Below, in pieces: positions 1 through 6,832 of a DNA stretch of 12,037 bases. The first letter of the stretch is position 1, and every line of letters begins with the position of its first letter. The notes below the pieces were generated by a model. That model ran no database searches, was not told the DNA's origin, and saw nothing but the letters and a program-made list of their open reading frames with translations. The stretch comes from JAFDED01 sp964611635 (GTDB lineage Bacteria; Desulfobacterota; JAFDED01): contig CAZTAS010000195.1 of assembly GCA_964611635.1 (NCBI GenBank), forward strand, positions 1-12,037. The letters are read 5' to 3'. The position numbers were made by a program, and so were the translations under genes.

Positions 1-230
1 TTGAAAAATCAAGGTCGTAGAGGAAGAGGACTTTCAATTGCAAAATTTGGGTTTAATTTGAATGATGCCTAGTAGTCAAGCTCGGCAGCTCTCCAAAATG
101 GTAAAATCCCGTGAAGAGATTAAGCAGGGTTAGCTGGTAGGAATGGAAGCCGGTCTAATGATGTTATTTTAATATTGGCGATCGGGATGCTGAGACAAAT
201 ATCTTCAATCCAGGCGCTGCTTCTGTCTTC
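1..230. other. Non-coding flank downstream of the TRAP permease gene
   Basis: No open frame of useful length, RNA gene or convincing terminator is visible here. The stretch is AT-rich and follows the stop codon of the permease gene. The 10-mer ATTGCAAAAT occurs at 37-46; the same word occurs twice more in the leader of this transporter operon. No GC-rich hairpin followed by a T-run was found on the minus strand, so the permease transcript may end beyond the window or by another mechanism. Confidence 0.5.
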
Positions 231-2129
231 TCACCAAGTTTCCTTTGGCTGCGCCATGAGAGCTTTTTCTCGTTTATTCCGCTGGAGAAAGTAGAAAACG
301 GCAATCAGAGTAATACCGATGGGGATCGCCTGCAGGTGGGAGAACACCAGGGGGAATGGAATCAAGATGGCGCCTGCGATCAGGACTGACCTTTCGATCG
401 CTTTGAGACGTGTCAGCATCCAGCCCTCAAGACCGATGACCAGCAGGTACGTTGCTATGATGGCGGCAATGAGGGTCAGCAAGACCTCCAGGAATGAGCC
501 TCTCAACATGATCCCCTGGTTAAAAATGAGCATGTAAGGGATGATATATCCGGCCACGGCGATTTGTGAAGCCTGGAAGCCTGTGCGTAAGGGGTCGGTG
601 CCGGCCAGTGAGGCGCCTGCATATGCGGCCAGAGCCACAGGTGGGGTAACGCAGGCCATGATGGCAAAATAAAACACGAAAAGGTGGACGGAGAGCACTT
701 CCCCACCCATTTCAATCAGGGTAGGCCCTCCCACTGAGACGGCCAGTACGTAAGCCGCGGTGGTGGGCAGTCCCATGCCCAGGATGATGGCCGAAACCAT
801 AATAAATAAAAGTGCAGCCAGGTAGACACCATGGGACAAAGAAATGACCTTGCTTGAGAACTGCAACCCGAGGCCTGTGTTTACCACCACGCTGATGATC
901 AACCCTGCGCCCGAACATGCGCAGGCGATCATGATAAGGTTCCTTCCTCCCATGTCCAGGGCTTTGAGGATTTTGGACGGAGTCATCCAGCGGGACCGGT
1001 CGAAGATGCTTATCACCAGGCACACGATAGTGCCGGCAAAAGCGCCCATGAAGGGGGAGTACCCGATGATCATCAAAGCAAGGAGAACTATAACTGGCAG
1101 AAACAGATATGAGTCCTTGAGCAGGCGCTTGAGCGGTGCCGCCTCAATGATATCCATGCTTTTCAGGCCGTACTTCAAGGCCTCATAATGGACCGTGGCA
1201 CCGACGCAGAGGAAATACAGGATAGCGGCCGGCAATGCGGCCTTGCAAATCGTGATATATGGTATCTGTGTGATTTGCGCCATGAGGAAGGCGGCGGCTC
1301 CCATTATGGGCGGCATGAGTTGCCCGCCCGTTGAGGCTGCCGCTTCCACAGCCCCTGCAAACTGTGCCCTGTATCCGATGCGGCGCATCAACGGGATGCT
1401 GAACGTGCCCGTAGCAAAAACGTTAGCTGAAGCCGCGCCACTGATGGTGCCGAAGAAAGCGCTGGAGATCACGGCCACTTTGGCCGGCCCTCCTGCAGTA
1501 CGACCTGCCAGTCGGCAAGCAAGATCGATGAAGTACTGGCCCAGCCCAAGCCCATAGATGAATGCACCGAAGATGACGAACAACGCCACAAAGACGGCAG
1601 ATACTCCCGTGATGCTGCCGTAGATTCCCTCATCGTCGAACAGGTAGCACGTCTCGATAATCCAATCCACACTAAACTTCTTGTGGTACAGGAACCCGGG
1701 CAAGTGGTGGCCGAAGATGAGGTGAACCAAAGCCAGGATCATCAGCGCCGCCAGTGCCGGTGCAGTGGATCTGCGCACGGCCTCGATCAGCGCCAGAACG
1801 ATGATGATCCCCACTACGATTTGGAGGGTCGTAACGTCCGTGGCTCCCTCCCAGCGCTCGTTCAGCCTGTCCTTATCAAGAATGACATACAGTGACGGCA
1901 GTGCGGACAGGATCGCCAGGAGCCAGTCGTACCATGGGATGCGATTTCGCGGCGAACGACGTGTCATGGGGTAAAATAAAAATGCCAGCGGAACCAGGAA
2001 CAACAGGTGAAAGCCGCGCTGCAGGCGAGGTTCAAGCACGCCGGTGGCGGCTGTATACAGGTGAAAAAGAGAAGCGCTTGCCGTGATCGCTATGACGATA
2101 TTCTTTGTGATTCCCGATAACTCACGCAT
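231..2129 (-). CDS. TRAP transporter fused permease (4TM + 12TM, TAXI-associated)
   Basis: Integral inner-membrane permease of a tripartite ATP-independent periplasmic transporter, a secondary carrier driven by an ion gradient and fed by a periplasmic binding protein. The chosen start gives 632 residues, normal for the fused DctQ-DctM (COG4666) type. The first roughly 190 residues hold four hydrophobic segments (DctQ-like) and the rest is the large DctM-like domain. Visible conserved patches are GTISGAASANVFATG (about 227-241), GGQLMPP (268-274), GMGLPTTAAYV (451-461) and VTPPVALAAYAGA (494-506). The start at MRELSGITKN is preferred over an in-frame ATG at 2210 because it has GGTGAG upstream and matches the usual N-terminus of the family; the extra 27 residues look non-family. 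It follows the TAXI binding protein by 144 nt, across a strong hairpin. The substrate cannot be read from sequence; TAXI systems are generally associated with organic acids and amino acids. Confidence 0.93.
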   Translation of the reverse strand: MRELSGITKNIVIAITASASLFHLYTAATGVLEPRLQRGFHLLFLVPLAFLFYPMTRRSPRNRIPWYDWLLAILSALPSLYVILDKDRLNERWEGATDVTTLQIVVGIIIVLALIEAVRRSTAPALAALMILALVHLIFGHHLPGFLYHKKFSVDWIIETCYLFDDEGIYGSITGVSAVFVALFVIFGAFIYGLGLGQYFIDLACRLAGRTAGGPAKVAVISSAFFGTISGAASANVFATGTFSIPLMRRIGYRAQFAGAVEAAASTGGQLMPPIMGAAAFLMAQITQIPYITICKAALPAAILYFLCVGATVHYEALKYGLKSMDIIEAAPLKRLLKDSYLFLPVIVLLALMIIGYSPFMGAFAGTIVCLVISIFDRSRWMTPSKILKALDMGGRNLIMIACACSGAGLIISVVVNTGLGLQFSSKVISLSHGVYLAALLFIMVSAIILGMGLPTTAAYVLAVSVGGPTLIEMGGEVLSVHLFVFYFAIMACVTPPVALAAYAGASLAGTDPLRTGFQASQIAVAGYIIPYMLIFNQGIMLRGSFLEVLLTLIAAIIATYLLVIGLEGWMLTRLKAIERSVLIAGAILIPFPLVFSHLQAIPIGITLIAVFYFLQRNKREKALMAQPKETW

Positions 2130-2237
2130 CCGTAACTCACCGTAATCGTGGCGATAAGACGCTACCTTAAGGTGGGCCCCATAGCCAGCCGCACCGCCAA
2201 AAAAATACATTTAGGCCCAGTTCGATATATAAGGGCC

Positions 2238-2261
2238 TGAGGGGCACTGCCGTGCCCCTCA
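2238..2261 (-). promoter_or_regulatory. Intercistronic hairpin between TAXI binding protein and permease
   Basis: A perfect 10-bp stem (TGAGGGGCAC pairing with GTGCCCCTCA) closes a four-base loop. It lies 12 nt after the binding-protein stop codon. On the minus strand a T-run precedes the stem rather than following it, so this is not a textbook intrinsic terminator for the operon. Likely roles, by inference, are partial attenuation or protection of the upstream message from 3' exonucleases. Either would give more binding protein than permease, as transporters usually need. Confidence 0.65.
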
Positions 2262-2273
2262 AAAACTGAGTGG

Positions 2274-3266
2274 TTATTTCATGTAGCCCATTTCTTTGTA
2301 GTACCGGATAGCACCCGGGTGCAGAGGGCCGGGCATGTCCTTCCAGGCGGTGGCTGGATTGAATACCGCCATGCTCTTGTGGATGGCGGGCAGACGATCC
2401 TTATTCTCGCAAATGATCTTGGTGATCTGGTAGGCCACGTCCGGATCAAGGCTCCTGTGGGCCATGATCACCGTGCCCATGGTGGCGGTGGGTATATCCT
2501 CCGTAAGGATCTGAGGGTACATCTCCTTTTTGATGACTCCGATACCGAAGCCATACTCTTCCTTAAACAGCTTAAGAAGGTCGTCCGGCCATGGGAGGAT
2601 GCGTAGTTTTCGGCCTATGGCCGCCTCCTGAATAATGGCTGCGGGAGGGGCGATGTTAATGCAGGCGAAATCGAGGTGCCGGTCCTTCAGGTTGGTGGCG
2701 ATCTCGGTATAGCCGAAGAACATGACCTTGCCGCCCTTTTCCTTAATTTCGTCGTAGCTGGTTTTGAAATAATCCTCAAGAATTTTCTTGAAGGTGAACT
2801 CGCCGCTGACGCCTATCTTCCCGGGGGACACCCGGATGGGCTTGGGGTAATCCATCATTCCCTTGATTGTGGTCACTCCCGTATCTTCGGCGGCCATCAC
2901 ATGCAGGTAGTTATCGCTGAAGCTGCCGCCTAAGACCATAATATCCTCATACTTTCTTTTGTACGGATCCATCCCCTTCCTGGCCGAAACAACGAACGGG
3001 GGCAGCGCCCAGCCAATCTCTGCTTTGTTCAACCCAACTACCGGCTGATTTTTGGTGCCTCCGCCCGGAATCACGTTGACCTGAATGTCAGGCGCTTTTT
3101 CCTGGATGATCTTGGCCACACCCCCGGCCATCACGAACCATCCTCCGCCCGTCCCTCCGGCTGTCCACGTCAGCCGGACCTTCTTTGCCGCATGAGCCGG
3201 GCCGCTCGCCATAAATGCCATCACGAAGATTAAAACGGCGACCATAATCGCAATCTTTCTACCCAT
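2274..3266 (-). CDS. TAXI family TRAP transporter solute-binding protein
   Basis: Periplasmic substrate-binding subunit that delivers solute to the fused permease encoded next. It is 330 residues long, typical of TAXI proteins. Residues 1-27 form a Sec signal peptide: basic MGRK, a hydrophobic core, then GPAHA-A as probable signal peptidase I site. The mature protein starts with the family hallmark TWTAGGTGGGWFVMAGGVAKII (about 33-54), followed by PGGGTKNQPVVGLNKAEIGWA (67-87). It ends in the C-terminal motif LHPGAIRYYKEMG (315-327), also common in TAXI proteins. The start is secured by a full Shine-Dalgarno sequence 6 nt upstream. No lipobox cysteine follows the signal peptide, so a soluble periplasmic protein is expected. 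It is the first gene of a two-gene transporter operon. The ligand is unknown; a neighbouring DapA-like aldolase hints at a carboxylate. Confidence 0.95.
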   Translation of the reverse strand: MGRKIAIMVAVLIFVMAFMASGPAHAAKKVRLTWTAGGTGGGWFVMAGGVAKIIQEKAPDIQVNVIPGGGTKNQPVVGLNKAEIGWALPPFVVSARKGMDPYKRKYEDIMVLGGSFSDNYLHVMAAEDTGVTTIKGMMDYPKPIRVSPGKIGVSGEFTFKKILEDYFKTSYDEIKEKGGKVMFFGYTEIATNLKDRHLDFACINIAPPAAIIQEAAIGRKLRILPWPDDLLKLFKEEYGFGIGVIKKEMYPQILTEDIPTATMGTVIMAHRSLDPDVAYQITKIICENKDRLPAIHKSMAVFNPATAWKDMPGPLHPGAIRYYKEMGYMK

Positions 3267-3270
3267 TTTG

Positions 3271-3279
3271 AACCTCCTT
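3271..3279 (-). promoter_or_regulatory. Strong Shine-Dalgarno of the TAXI gene
   Basis: The minus strand reads AAGGAGGTT, a near-perfect complement of the 16S rRNA 3' end, with about 6 nt to the ATG at 3266. It fixes the start codon and implies high translation of the binding protein. Confidence 0.85.
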
Positions 3280-3380
3280 TTTCTCCATCCTTAAGGAAAA
3301 ATTATTCCTGCCGATCTTCAAGGAATCTCTCTGGATATTCTCTCTTCGATCGACCTTTGCCTCCTCTCACTACATAATCA

Positions 3381-3441
3381 TTGCAAAATTAGCACTTCTT
3401 AAAAATTTGCATTGATAATTGCTAATTTTTCATTTTGCAAT
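3381..3441. repeat. Nested inverted repeats in the TAXI operon leader
   Basis: Two perfect 10-bp inverted repeats are nested: AAAATTAGCA (3386-3395) with TGCTAATTTT (3420-3429), and ATTGCAAAAT (3381-3390) with ATTTTGCAAT (3432-3441). Together the left arm reads ATTGCAAAATTAGCA and the right arm repeats its complement with a 7-nt insertion. The arms flank and overlap a candidate -35/-10. This geometry suggests operator sites for a dimeric regulator, but the region is AT-rich and chance contributes. Confidence 0.5.
3413..3440 (-). promoter_or_regulatory. Candidate sigma70 promoter of the TAXI-TRAP operon
   Basis: On the minus strand TTGCAA (3435-3440) is followed after 16 nt by TATCAA (3413-3418). 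Both hexamers match the consensus at four of six positions. The leader would be about 140 nt. It lies inside the nested inverted repeats, which would suit repression. It is one of several possibilities in an AT-rich leader. Confidence 0.3.
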
Positions 3442-3546
3442 TCAAATGATTCCCTCCTTGAGCCTCTGGAATACATCGAACGTCTCACCGCATGCCTCGC
3501 GCCACTGGCAGAGCCGAAGGATCGGCAGTAAACCGGGTATGGAAGA

Positions 3547-3574
3547 CACGGGCAAGCCTGCGGCTTTGCCCGTG
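3547..3574. repeat. GC-rich hairpin in the dapA-TAXI intergenic region
   Basis: CACGGGCAA pairs with TTGCCCGTG over 9 bp, and an inner GCC/GGC adds 3 bp with one bulged T and a TGC loop. No T-run follows on either strand, so it is not a standard intrinsic terminator. It stands out as a GC-rich island in an AT-rich 468-bp gap (3267-3734). That gap holds no credible gene, only this hairpin, the inverted repeats and the candidate promoter. Confidence 0.55.
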
Positions 3575-3664
3575 GCACCCCATTAAGGAATGGAAAAATG
3601 ACGCACGGCCATCCCATTAATTTTGCATAACTCATAGAAAATTATCTAATCTGATTGTGCTCCA

Positions 3665-3691
3665 GAAAATAGCTGCTCACTTTTAGGCAGC
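3665..3691 (-). terminator. Weak candidate terminator after the DapA-like gene
   Basis: On the minus strand GCTGC (3687-3691) and GCAGC (3672-3676) form a 5-bp stem with a 10-nt loop, followed by TATTTTCT. It sits about 45 nt past the aldolase stop codon, the right place for a terminator, but the stem is short. Confidence 0.3.
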
Positions 3692-3734
3692 CCAAAATAC
3701 GACACCGTAATTATAAAATAAACCACTGAGTTTG

Positions 3735-4658
3735 TTAAAGCCCATATCGCTCCCGGATCCTCAGACGCACCATGAGGTCCTCAAGGGGCCTTATCTGTTG
3801 AGCACTAAGCGCAGGCAGGGGCGGGCGGGGATCGCCCACGGGATAACCCAGTAACTTTACCATGGCCTTGACGGCCACAGGGTTGGTGTGGGAATAAGCC
3901 GCCTCAATTACTGGGAGGTTCTCGAAGTACATTTCTCGGCTTCGAATCACATCATCCCAACTCCTCCAGGGGCGGGACATCTCAGCAATTTCCCTGGGAA
4001 TCACGTTGCCTGTCACGTTGGCCGTTCCATGCCCTCCCAGTGCCAGCGTGGGCAGGATAATGGCATAACCCGGGGCATCGCAACAAAGCAGCCTCACCCT
4101 GCCCTCAGTCCCCTCCATCACAGAGGCCAACTGTCCCACACTGGGCACCGCCTCCTTGTCAGCCACAAGGTTTGGGCATTCCCGGGCCAATTTGATGATG
4201 ATATCGGGATTGATGTTCACCGCAACCCGGGTCGGGTTATTATAAAGCGCAACCGCAATTTTTATAGATTGACAGACCGTCTTGAAGTATTCGAAGATGG
4301 CGCCCTGAGGCGGCGCCAGATAGGGAGGCACCACCATCATCACGCCATCGGCACCCTGCTCCTCAGCATAACAGGCGAGCTCGACCGTTGCCGCGGTCGT
4401 AGAACAGGTCACACCATGAAAAGCGGGGATCTTGCCCCGGCAATAGGCCGTCATCTCAGCAATAATGGCAAGCCTCTCTTCCATCGCCAATGAAGGAGAC
4501 TCTCCTGTGGAACCCATGAAGAGCAGGCCGTTCGTGCCATTTGCCACGTGAAAGTCCACCAGACGGCGGAAGCAGTCAATGTCCAGTTCACCCCCGGTAT
4601 CAAAGGGAGTAACTACAGCAACCCATGACCCTTCTGGCCGGATCAATTCTTCACTCAT
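3735..4658 (-). CDS. Dihydrodipicolinate synthase / N-acetylneuraminate lyase family aldolase
   Basis: Class I (Schiff-base) aldolase of the DapA/NanA superfamily, a cytosolic TIM barrel. It has 307 residues, close to the family's usual 290-310. Family signatures are present: GSTGES (49-54, equivalent to the DapA GTTGES loop), PPY (111-113, tyrosine relay position), YNNPTR (139-144) with catalytic Tyr139 and the carboxylate-binding Arg144, and ADKEA with the probable Schiff-base Lys168. All catalytic positions appear intact, so it should condense with or release pyruvate or a related 2-oxoacid. The exact substrate is open: the gene lies next to a transporter rather than lysine genes, and many such paralogues are catabolic lyases. 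The start at MSEELIRPEG is preferred because a longer in-frame ATG at 4754 falls inside the -10 box of a consensus promoter; GGGGTG precedes the chosen ATG. An ATG at 4709 cannot be fully excluded. Confidence 0.88.
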   Translation of the reverse strand: MSEELIRPEGSWVAVVTPFDTGGELDIDCFRRLVDFHVANGTNGLLFMGSTGESPSLAMEERLAIIAEMTAYCRGKIPAFHGVTCSTTAATVELACYAEEQGADGVMMVVPPYLAPPQGAIFEYFKTVCQSIKIAVALYNNPTRVAVNINPDIIIKLARECPNLVADKEAVPSVGQLASVMEGTEGRVRLLCCDAPGYAIILPTLALGGHGTANVTGNVIPREIAEMSRPWRSWDDVIRSREMYFENLPVIEAAYSHTNPVAVKAMVKLLGYPVGDPRPPLPALSAQQIRPLEDLMVRLRIRERYGL

Positions 4659-4753
4659 TGAGCACCCCAAATGCGCCGATGAGCCTCGCTTGCTTCTTTT
4701 CACATCCATGAGAACGAGAATCGGTCGTAAAAACAGAAACTTCTTAAAGAGCA

Positions 4754-4781
4754 ATTATATCCGTAAATTATTTATTGTCAA
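4754..4781 (-). promoter_or_regulatory. Consensus sigma70 promoter of the DapA-like gene
   Basis: The minus strand carries TTGACA (4776-4781), 16 nt, then TATAAT (4754-4759): both hexamers match consensus perfectly. The predicted transcript starts near 4747, leaving about 88 nt of leader before the ATG at 4658. This rules out the ATG at 4754 as the start. The spacer is 1 nt shorter than optimal. A small palindrome, TCTCA-A-TGAGA (4802-4812), lies about 20 nt upstream of the -35. Confidence 0.75.
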
Positions 4782-5252
4782 GCTGGAATTATCTTACCGT
4801 GTCTCAATGAGAAAGAGAAAATTCACGCGCGTTGCAAATACTAAGAAGGGGTTCTCTTGAAATGCCTATAGGAGATAGGTACTCATCCACTAAGAACACT
4901 GGGCATGACTTCGTATTTTAAGCATGAGGGGACTCAATTAGGAAAAGAATGCAGAGTGAACAATATCAATAGCCTAACAATGCCTCTTTCTCCCAAGAAA
5001 AGCGTACTTGACCACCTCTCAGATCATGCATTGAGTACGGAATTTAAAGTATACATTAGGGTGGTGGCACGAGAGACATTCTTAGCATCACCCGATGACA
5101 TCTTTAATCCAATAGAGCTTTGCTTCTCGTTCCGGGTGATTTTTGTACTGCATGGAAAAATCCAGAATAAGATAAATTTATCCATTAATGTTAATGTGAC
5201 ACACTATGCTAGCACTAGCGAGGGCATGGTGTACCACCCCGTATGAGCAGCC
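4782..5252. other. AT-rich intergenic region without a credible gene
   Basis: This is the largest gene-poor gap between the aldolase promoter and the acetyltransferase stop codon. A plus-strand open frame (4905-5246, 113 codons) has no Shine-Dalgarno sequence, no recognisable domain and points against all neighbours. A 21-codon minus-strand frame (5088-5153) begins MQYKNHPEREAKLYWIKDVIG, which looks protein-like, but it stops at once and has no ribosome site. It could be a decayed gene fragment. Nothing else could be supported. Confidence 0.45.
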
Positions 5253-5762
5253 TCACACAGATGTGAACTCAGGTTCGTATTTCACCACCCCGCTTAGTCC
5301 GGCCAGTGCGCCGTTATTTAATTCCATGACCATGAATACATCATCTGGAACATCGTGCTCATACCGAATTACACGCTGCTTTGCTGGCGAAAAACCGAAG
5401 CGCGTGTAGAAGTCCGGATAACCAAGGACCACAACAATTTCATGGCCAGCTTGCCGACATTCCCCGAGACCGATGCGGACCAGTTGCGACCCGATTCCTC
5501 TCCGCTGATACATCGGCAAAACAGCCAGCGGGCCTAGTGCAATAGCTCTGATACTCCAGGGTGCTGGCTCGATTGTAACGGGGGGAAACAATATGTGCCC
5601 AACCACCTGGTTGTCTTGGATTGCCACCACTGATAACGTGAATACACCCCGCTGGCGGAGAGCATCGACGAGATCTGCTTCATTCGAACCACCGAACGCC
5701 AGTTCGAGCAAATGGCGGATTGGAGCAATGTCTTCCGGCTTTTCTCGACGAATGGCTATCAT
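5253..5762 (-). CDS. GNAT family N-acetyltransferase, YhbS-like
   Basis: Acyl-CoA-dependent N-acetyltransferase of the GNAT fold (COG3153/YhbS type), 169 residues, cytosolic. The acetyl-CoA pyrophosphate loop is QRRGIGS (86-92), preceded by the strand IRAIALGPLAVLP (71-83). The patch VLGYPDFYTRFGFSPA (112-127) is typical of YhbS relatives, and IRREKPEDIAPIRHLL (4-19) is the usual N-terminal strand-helix. The acceptor is unknown. The start is uncertain between ATG at 5762 and GTG at 5768; neither has a clear Shine-Dalgarno sequence, and the ATG matches the common beginning of the family. It lies 185 nt after the beta subunit gene and behind a candidate terminator, so it is probably transcribed separately. 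There is no obvious functional tie to the oxidoreductase. Confidence 0.88.
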   Translation of the reverse strand: MIAIRREKPEDIAPIRHLLELAFGGSNEADLVDALRQRGVFTLSVVAIQDNQVVGHILFPPVTIEPAPWSIRAIALGPLAVLPMYQRRGIGSQLVRIGLGECRQAGHEIVVVLGYPDFYTRFGFSPAKQRVIRYEHDVPDDVFMVMELNNGALAGLSGVVKYEPEFTSV

Positions 5763-5925
5763 ACTCACTTATTGAGTCCCGGCTCTAACCTGCGCACGAG
5801 TCTCCTCGCCGTGCCACTGCATGTTTCACTCTGAGTTACAGAGCTCCTTGCAATCCATGCTCGCAGGCCACCATCCCGATTTTAGGGGCACAATGAATTG
5901 GGCCAGATTCCTACTCATTTGATTG

Positions 5926-5951
5926 AAAAAATGCTGAGTCGGGCGTCTCAG
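5926..5951 (-). terminator. Candidate intrinsic terminator at the end of the oxidoreductase operon
   Basis: On the minus strand CTGAG (5947-5951) and CTCAG (5934-5938) form a 5-bp stem with an 8-nt loop, followed by CATTTTTT (T-run at 5926-5931). The left stem arm contains the TGA stop codon of the beta subunit gene. The stem is short but the T-run and location support termination here. The remaining gap to the acetyltransferase holds no gene. Confidence 0.5.
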
Positions 5952-6832
5952 TTTTCCGATTCTCCAACTCGTTTCATAAGGAAGGCCCACTCCTCTTCCA
6001 CGTTGCGCTGAATCTGCATCTGCATATCGGGCGTGAGGTGTTTGAAACGCCCTTGCCCATCAAGGTAATCTGTCACGGGCAAGTGCTTAGGCTCATACGT
6101 CAGGCGATAACGACGACCCGACTCAATTTCATAAAGCGGGAAGACGCCCGTTTCTACAGCCAAACGCCCCATTTGTATTGTTAATCCAGGATCAAACCGC
6201 CATCCGGTTGGACAGGGCGAAAGGGCGTGAAAAAAGCGAAAGCCTTTTATGTTTCGGGCGCTTCGAAATTTTTCCATCAGGTCTTCGGGATAAGCAGCGC
6301 ACACCGTAGCAGCATATGGGATGCGATGAGCGGCCATGATGGCCATAATGTCTTTTTTCGGCTCTTTCTTGGGGCATTCCACGGGGGTAGTCATTGTCCA
6401 GCTCATTTCGGGTGTTGCGGAACTGCGCTGGATGCCCGTGTTCATATAGGCCTCGTTATCGCAGCAAAGATAGATAAAATCCTCATTCCGCTCGGCGGCG
6501 GCCGAAAGGGCCTGAAAACCTATGTCGAAAGTGCCGCCGTCCCCTGCGATGGTCATCACCGTGGCCTCGATTCCGCGGCGGCGCAAGGCGGCGGATATCC
6601 CCGTACCCGACGCACCGGCTGTTTCAAAGGGCATATGCAGCACCGGCACCTTCAGGGCGGTCACGGGATGACGCCCCATGCAACCCGTCATGCAGCTGGG
6701 AATGATGGATAGCACCGTCTTTGGCCCCAGCGCCATCAGAGCCATGCGAACAATCTGCACCTCGCCACACCCTGCGCAGGCAGTGTGTCCGGACATGACC
6801 AGGTCATCGCCTGTAAACCGTACCTTGTTCAT
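5948..6832 (-). CDS. 2-oxoacid:acceptor oxidoreductase, beta subunit (PorB-like, TPP-binding)
   Basis: Catalytic subunit that binds thiamine pyrophosphate and a proximal [4Fe-4S] cluster in oxidative decarboxylation of a 2-oxoacid to acyl-CoA. It has 294 residues, normal for PorB. Likely cluster ligands are Cys19 and Cys22 (CAGC), Cys51 (TGC) and Cys207 (SPCPTGW). The TPP/Mg motif is GDGG (97-100) with DNEAYMNTGIQRSSATP (125-141), the usual PorB pattern. The start at MNKVRFTGDDL is chosen because its ATG overlaps the alpha stop codon as TAATG, with GGAG 8 nt upstream; an ATG six codons earlier, inside alpha, lacks this. Translational coupling with alpha fits a 1:1 complex. Substrate (pyruvate, branched-chain or aryl 2-oxoacid) cannot be assigned from this subunit alone. 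Confidence 0.93.
   Translation of the reverse strand: MNKVRFTGDDLVMSGHTACAGCGEVQIVRMALMALGPKTVLSIIPSCMTGCMGRHPVTALKVPVLHMPFETAGASGTGISAALRRRGIEATVMTIAGDGGTFDIGFQALSAAAERNEDFIYLCCDNEAYMNTGIQRSSATPEMSWTMTTPVECPKKEPKKDIMAIMAAHRIPYAATVCAAYPEDLMEKFRSARNIKGFRFFHALSPCPTGWRFDPGLTIQMGRLAVETGVFPLYEIESGRRYRLTYEPKHLPVTDYLDGQGRFKHLTPDMQMQIQRNVEEEWAFLMKRVGESEN

Noticed and set aside
2130..2210. Longer start for the TRAP permease
   Set aside because: The 26 residues before MRELSG do not look like the family N-terminus, and GGTGAG precedes the internal ATG.
3383..3400. Possible sigma54 promoter (GTGC...TTGC) before the TAXI gene
   Set aside because: The invariant GG of the -24 element is missing and no activator gene is nearby.
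3399..3635. Minus-strand open frame of 78 codons in the TAXI leader
   Set aside because: It spans the GC-rich hairpin and the inverted repeats, has no ribosome site and no family-like sequence.
4659..4754. Longer start for the DapA-like protein
   Set aside because: The ATG at 4754 overlaps the -10 hexamer of a consensus promoter, so it would not be transcribed; the extension is basic and atypical.
5088..5153. Minus-strand 21-codon frame MQYKNHPEREAKLYWIKDVIG
   Set aside because: Protein-like in composition but too short, with no ribosome site and an immediate stop. A CxxCH-like string in the following frame is not continuous with it. At most a decayed fragment.
4905..5246. Plus-strand open frame of 113 codons in the largest gene-poor gap
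   Set aside because: No Shine-Dalgarno sequence, no recognisable motif, opposite orientation to all neighbours and AT-rich composition; an open frame this long can arise by chance.
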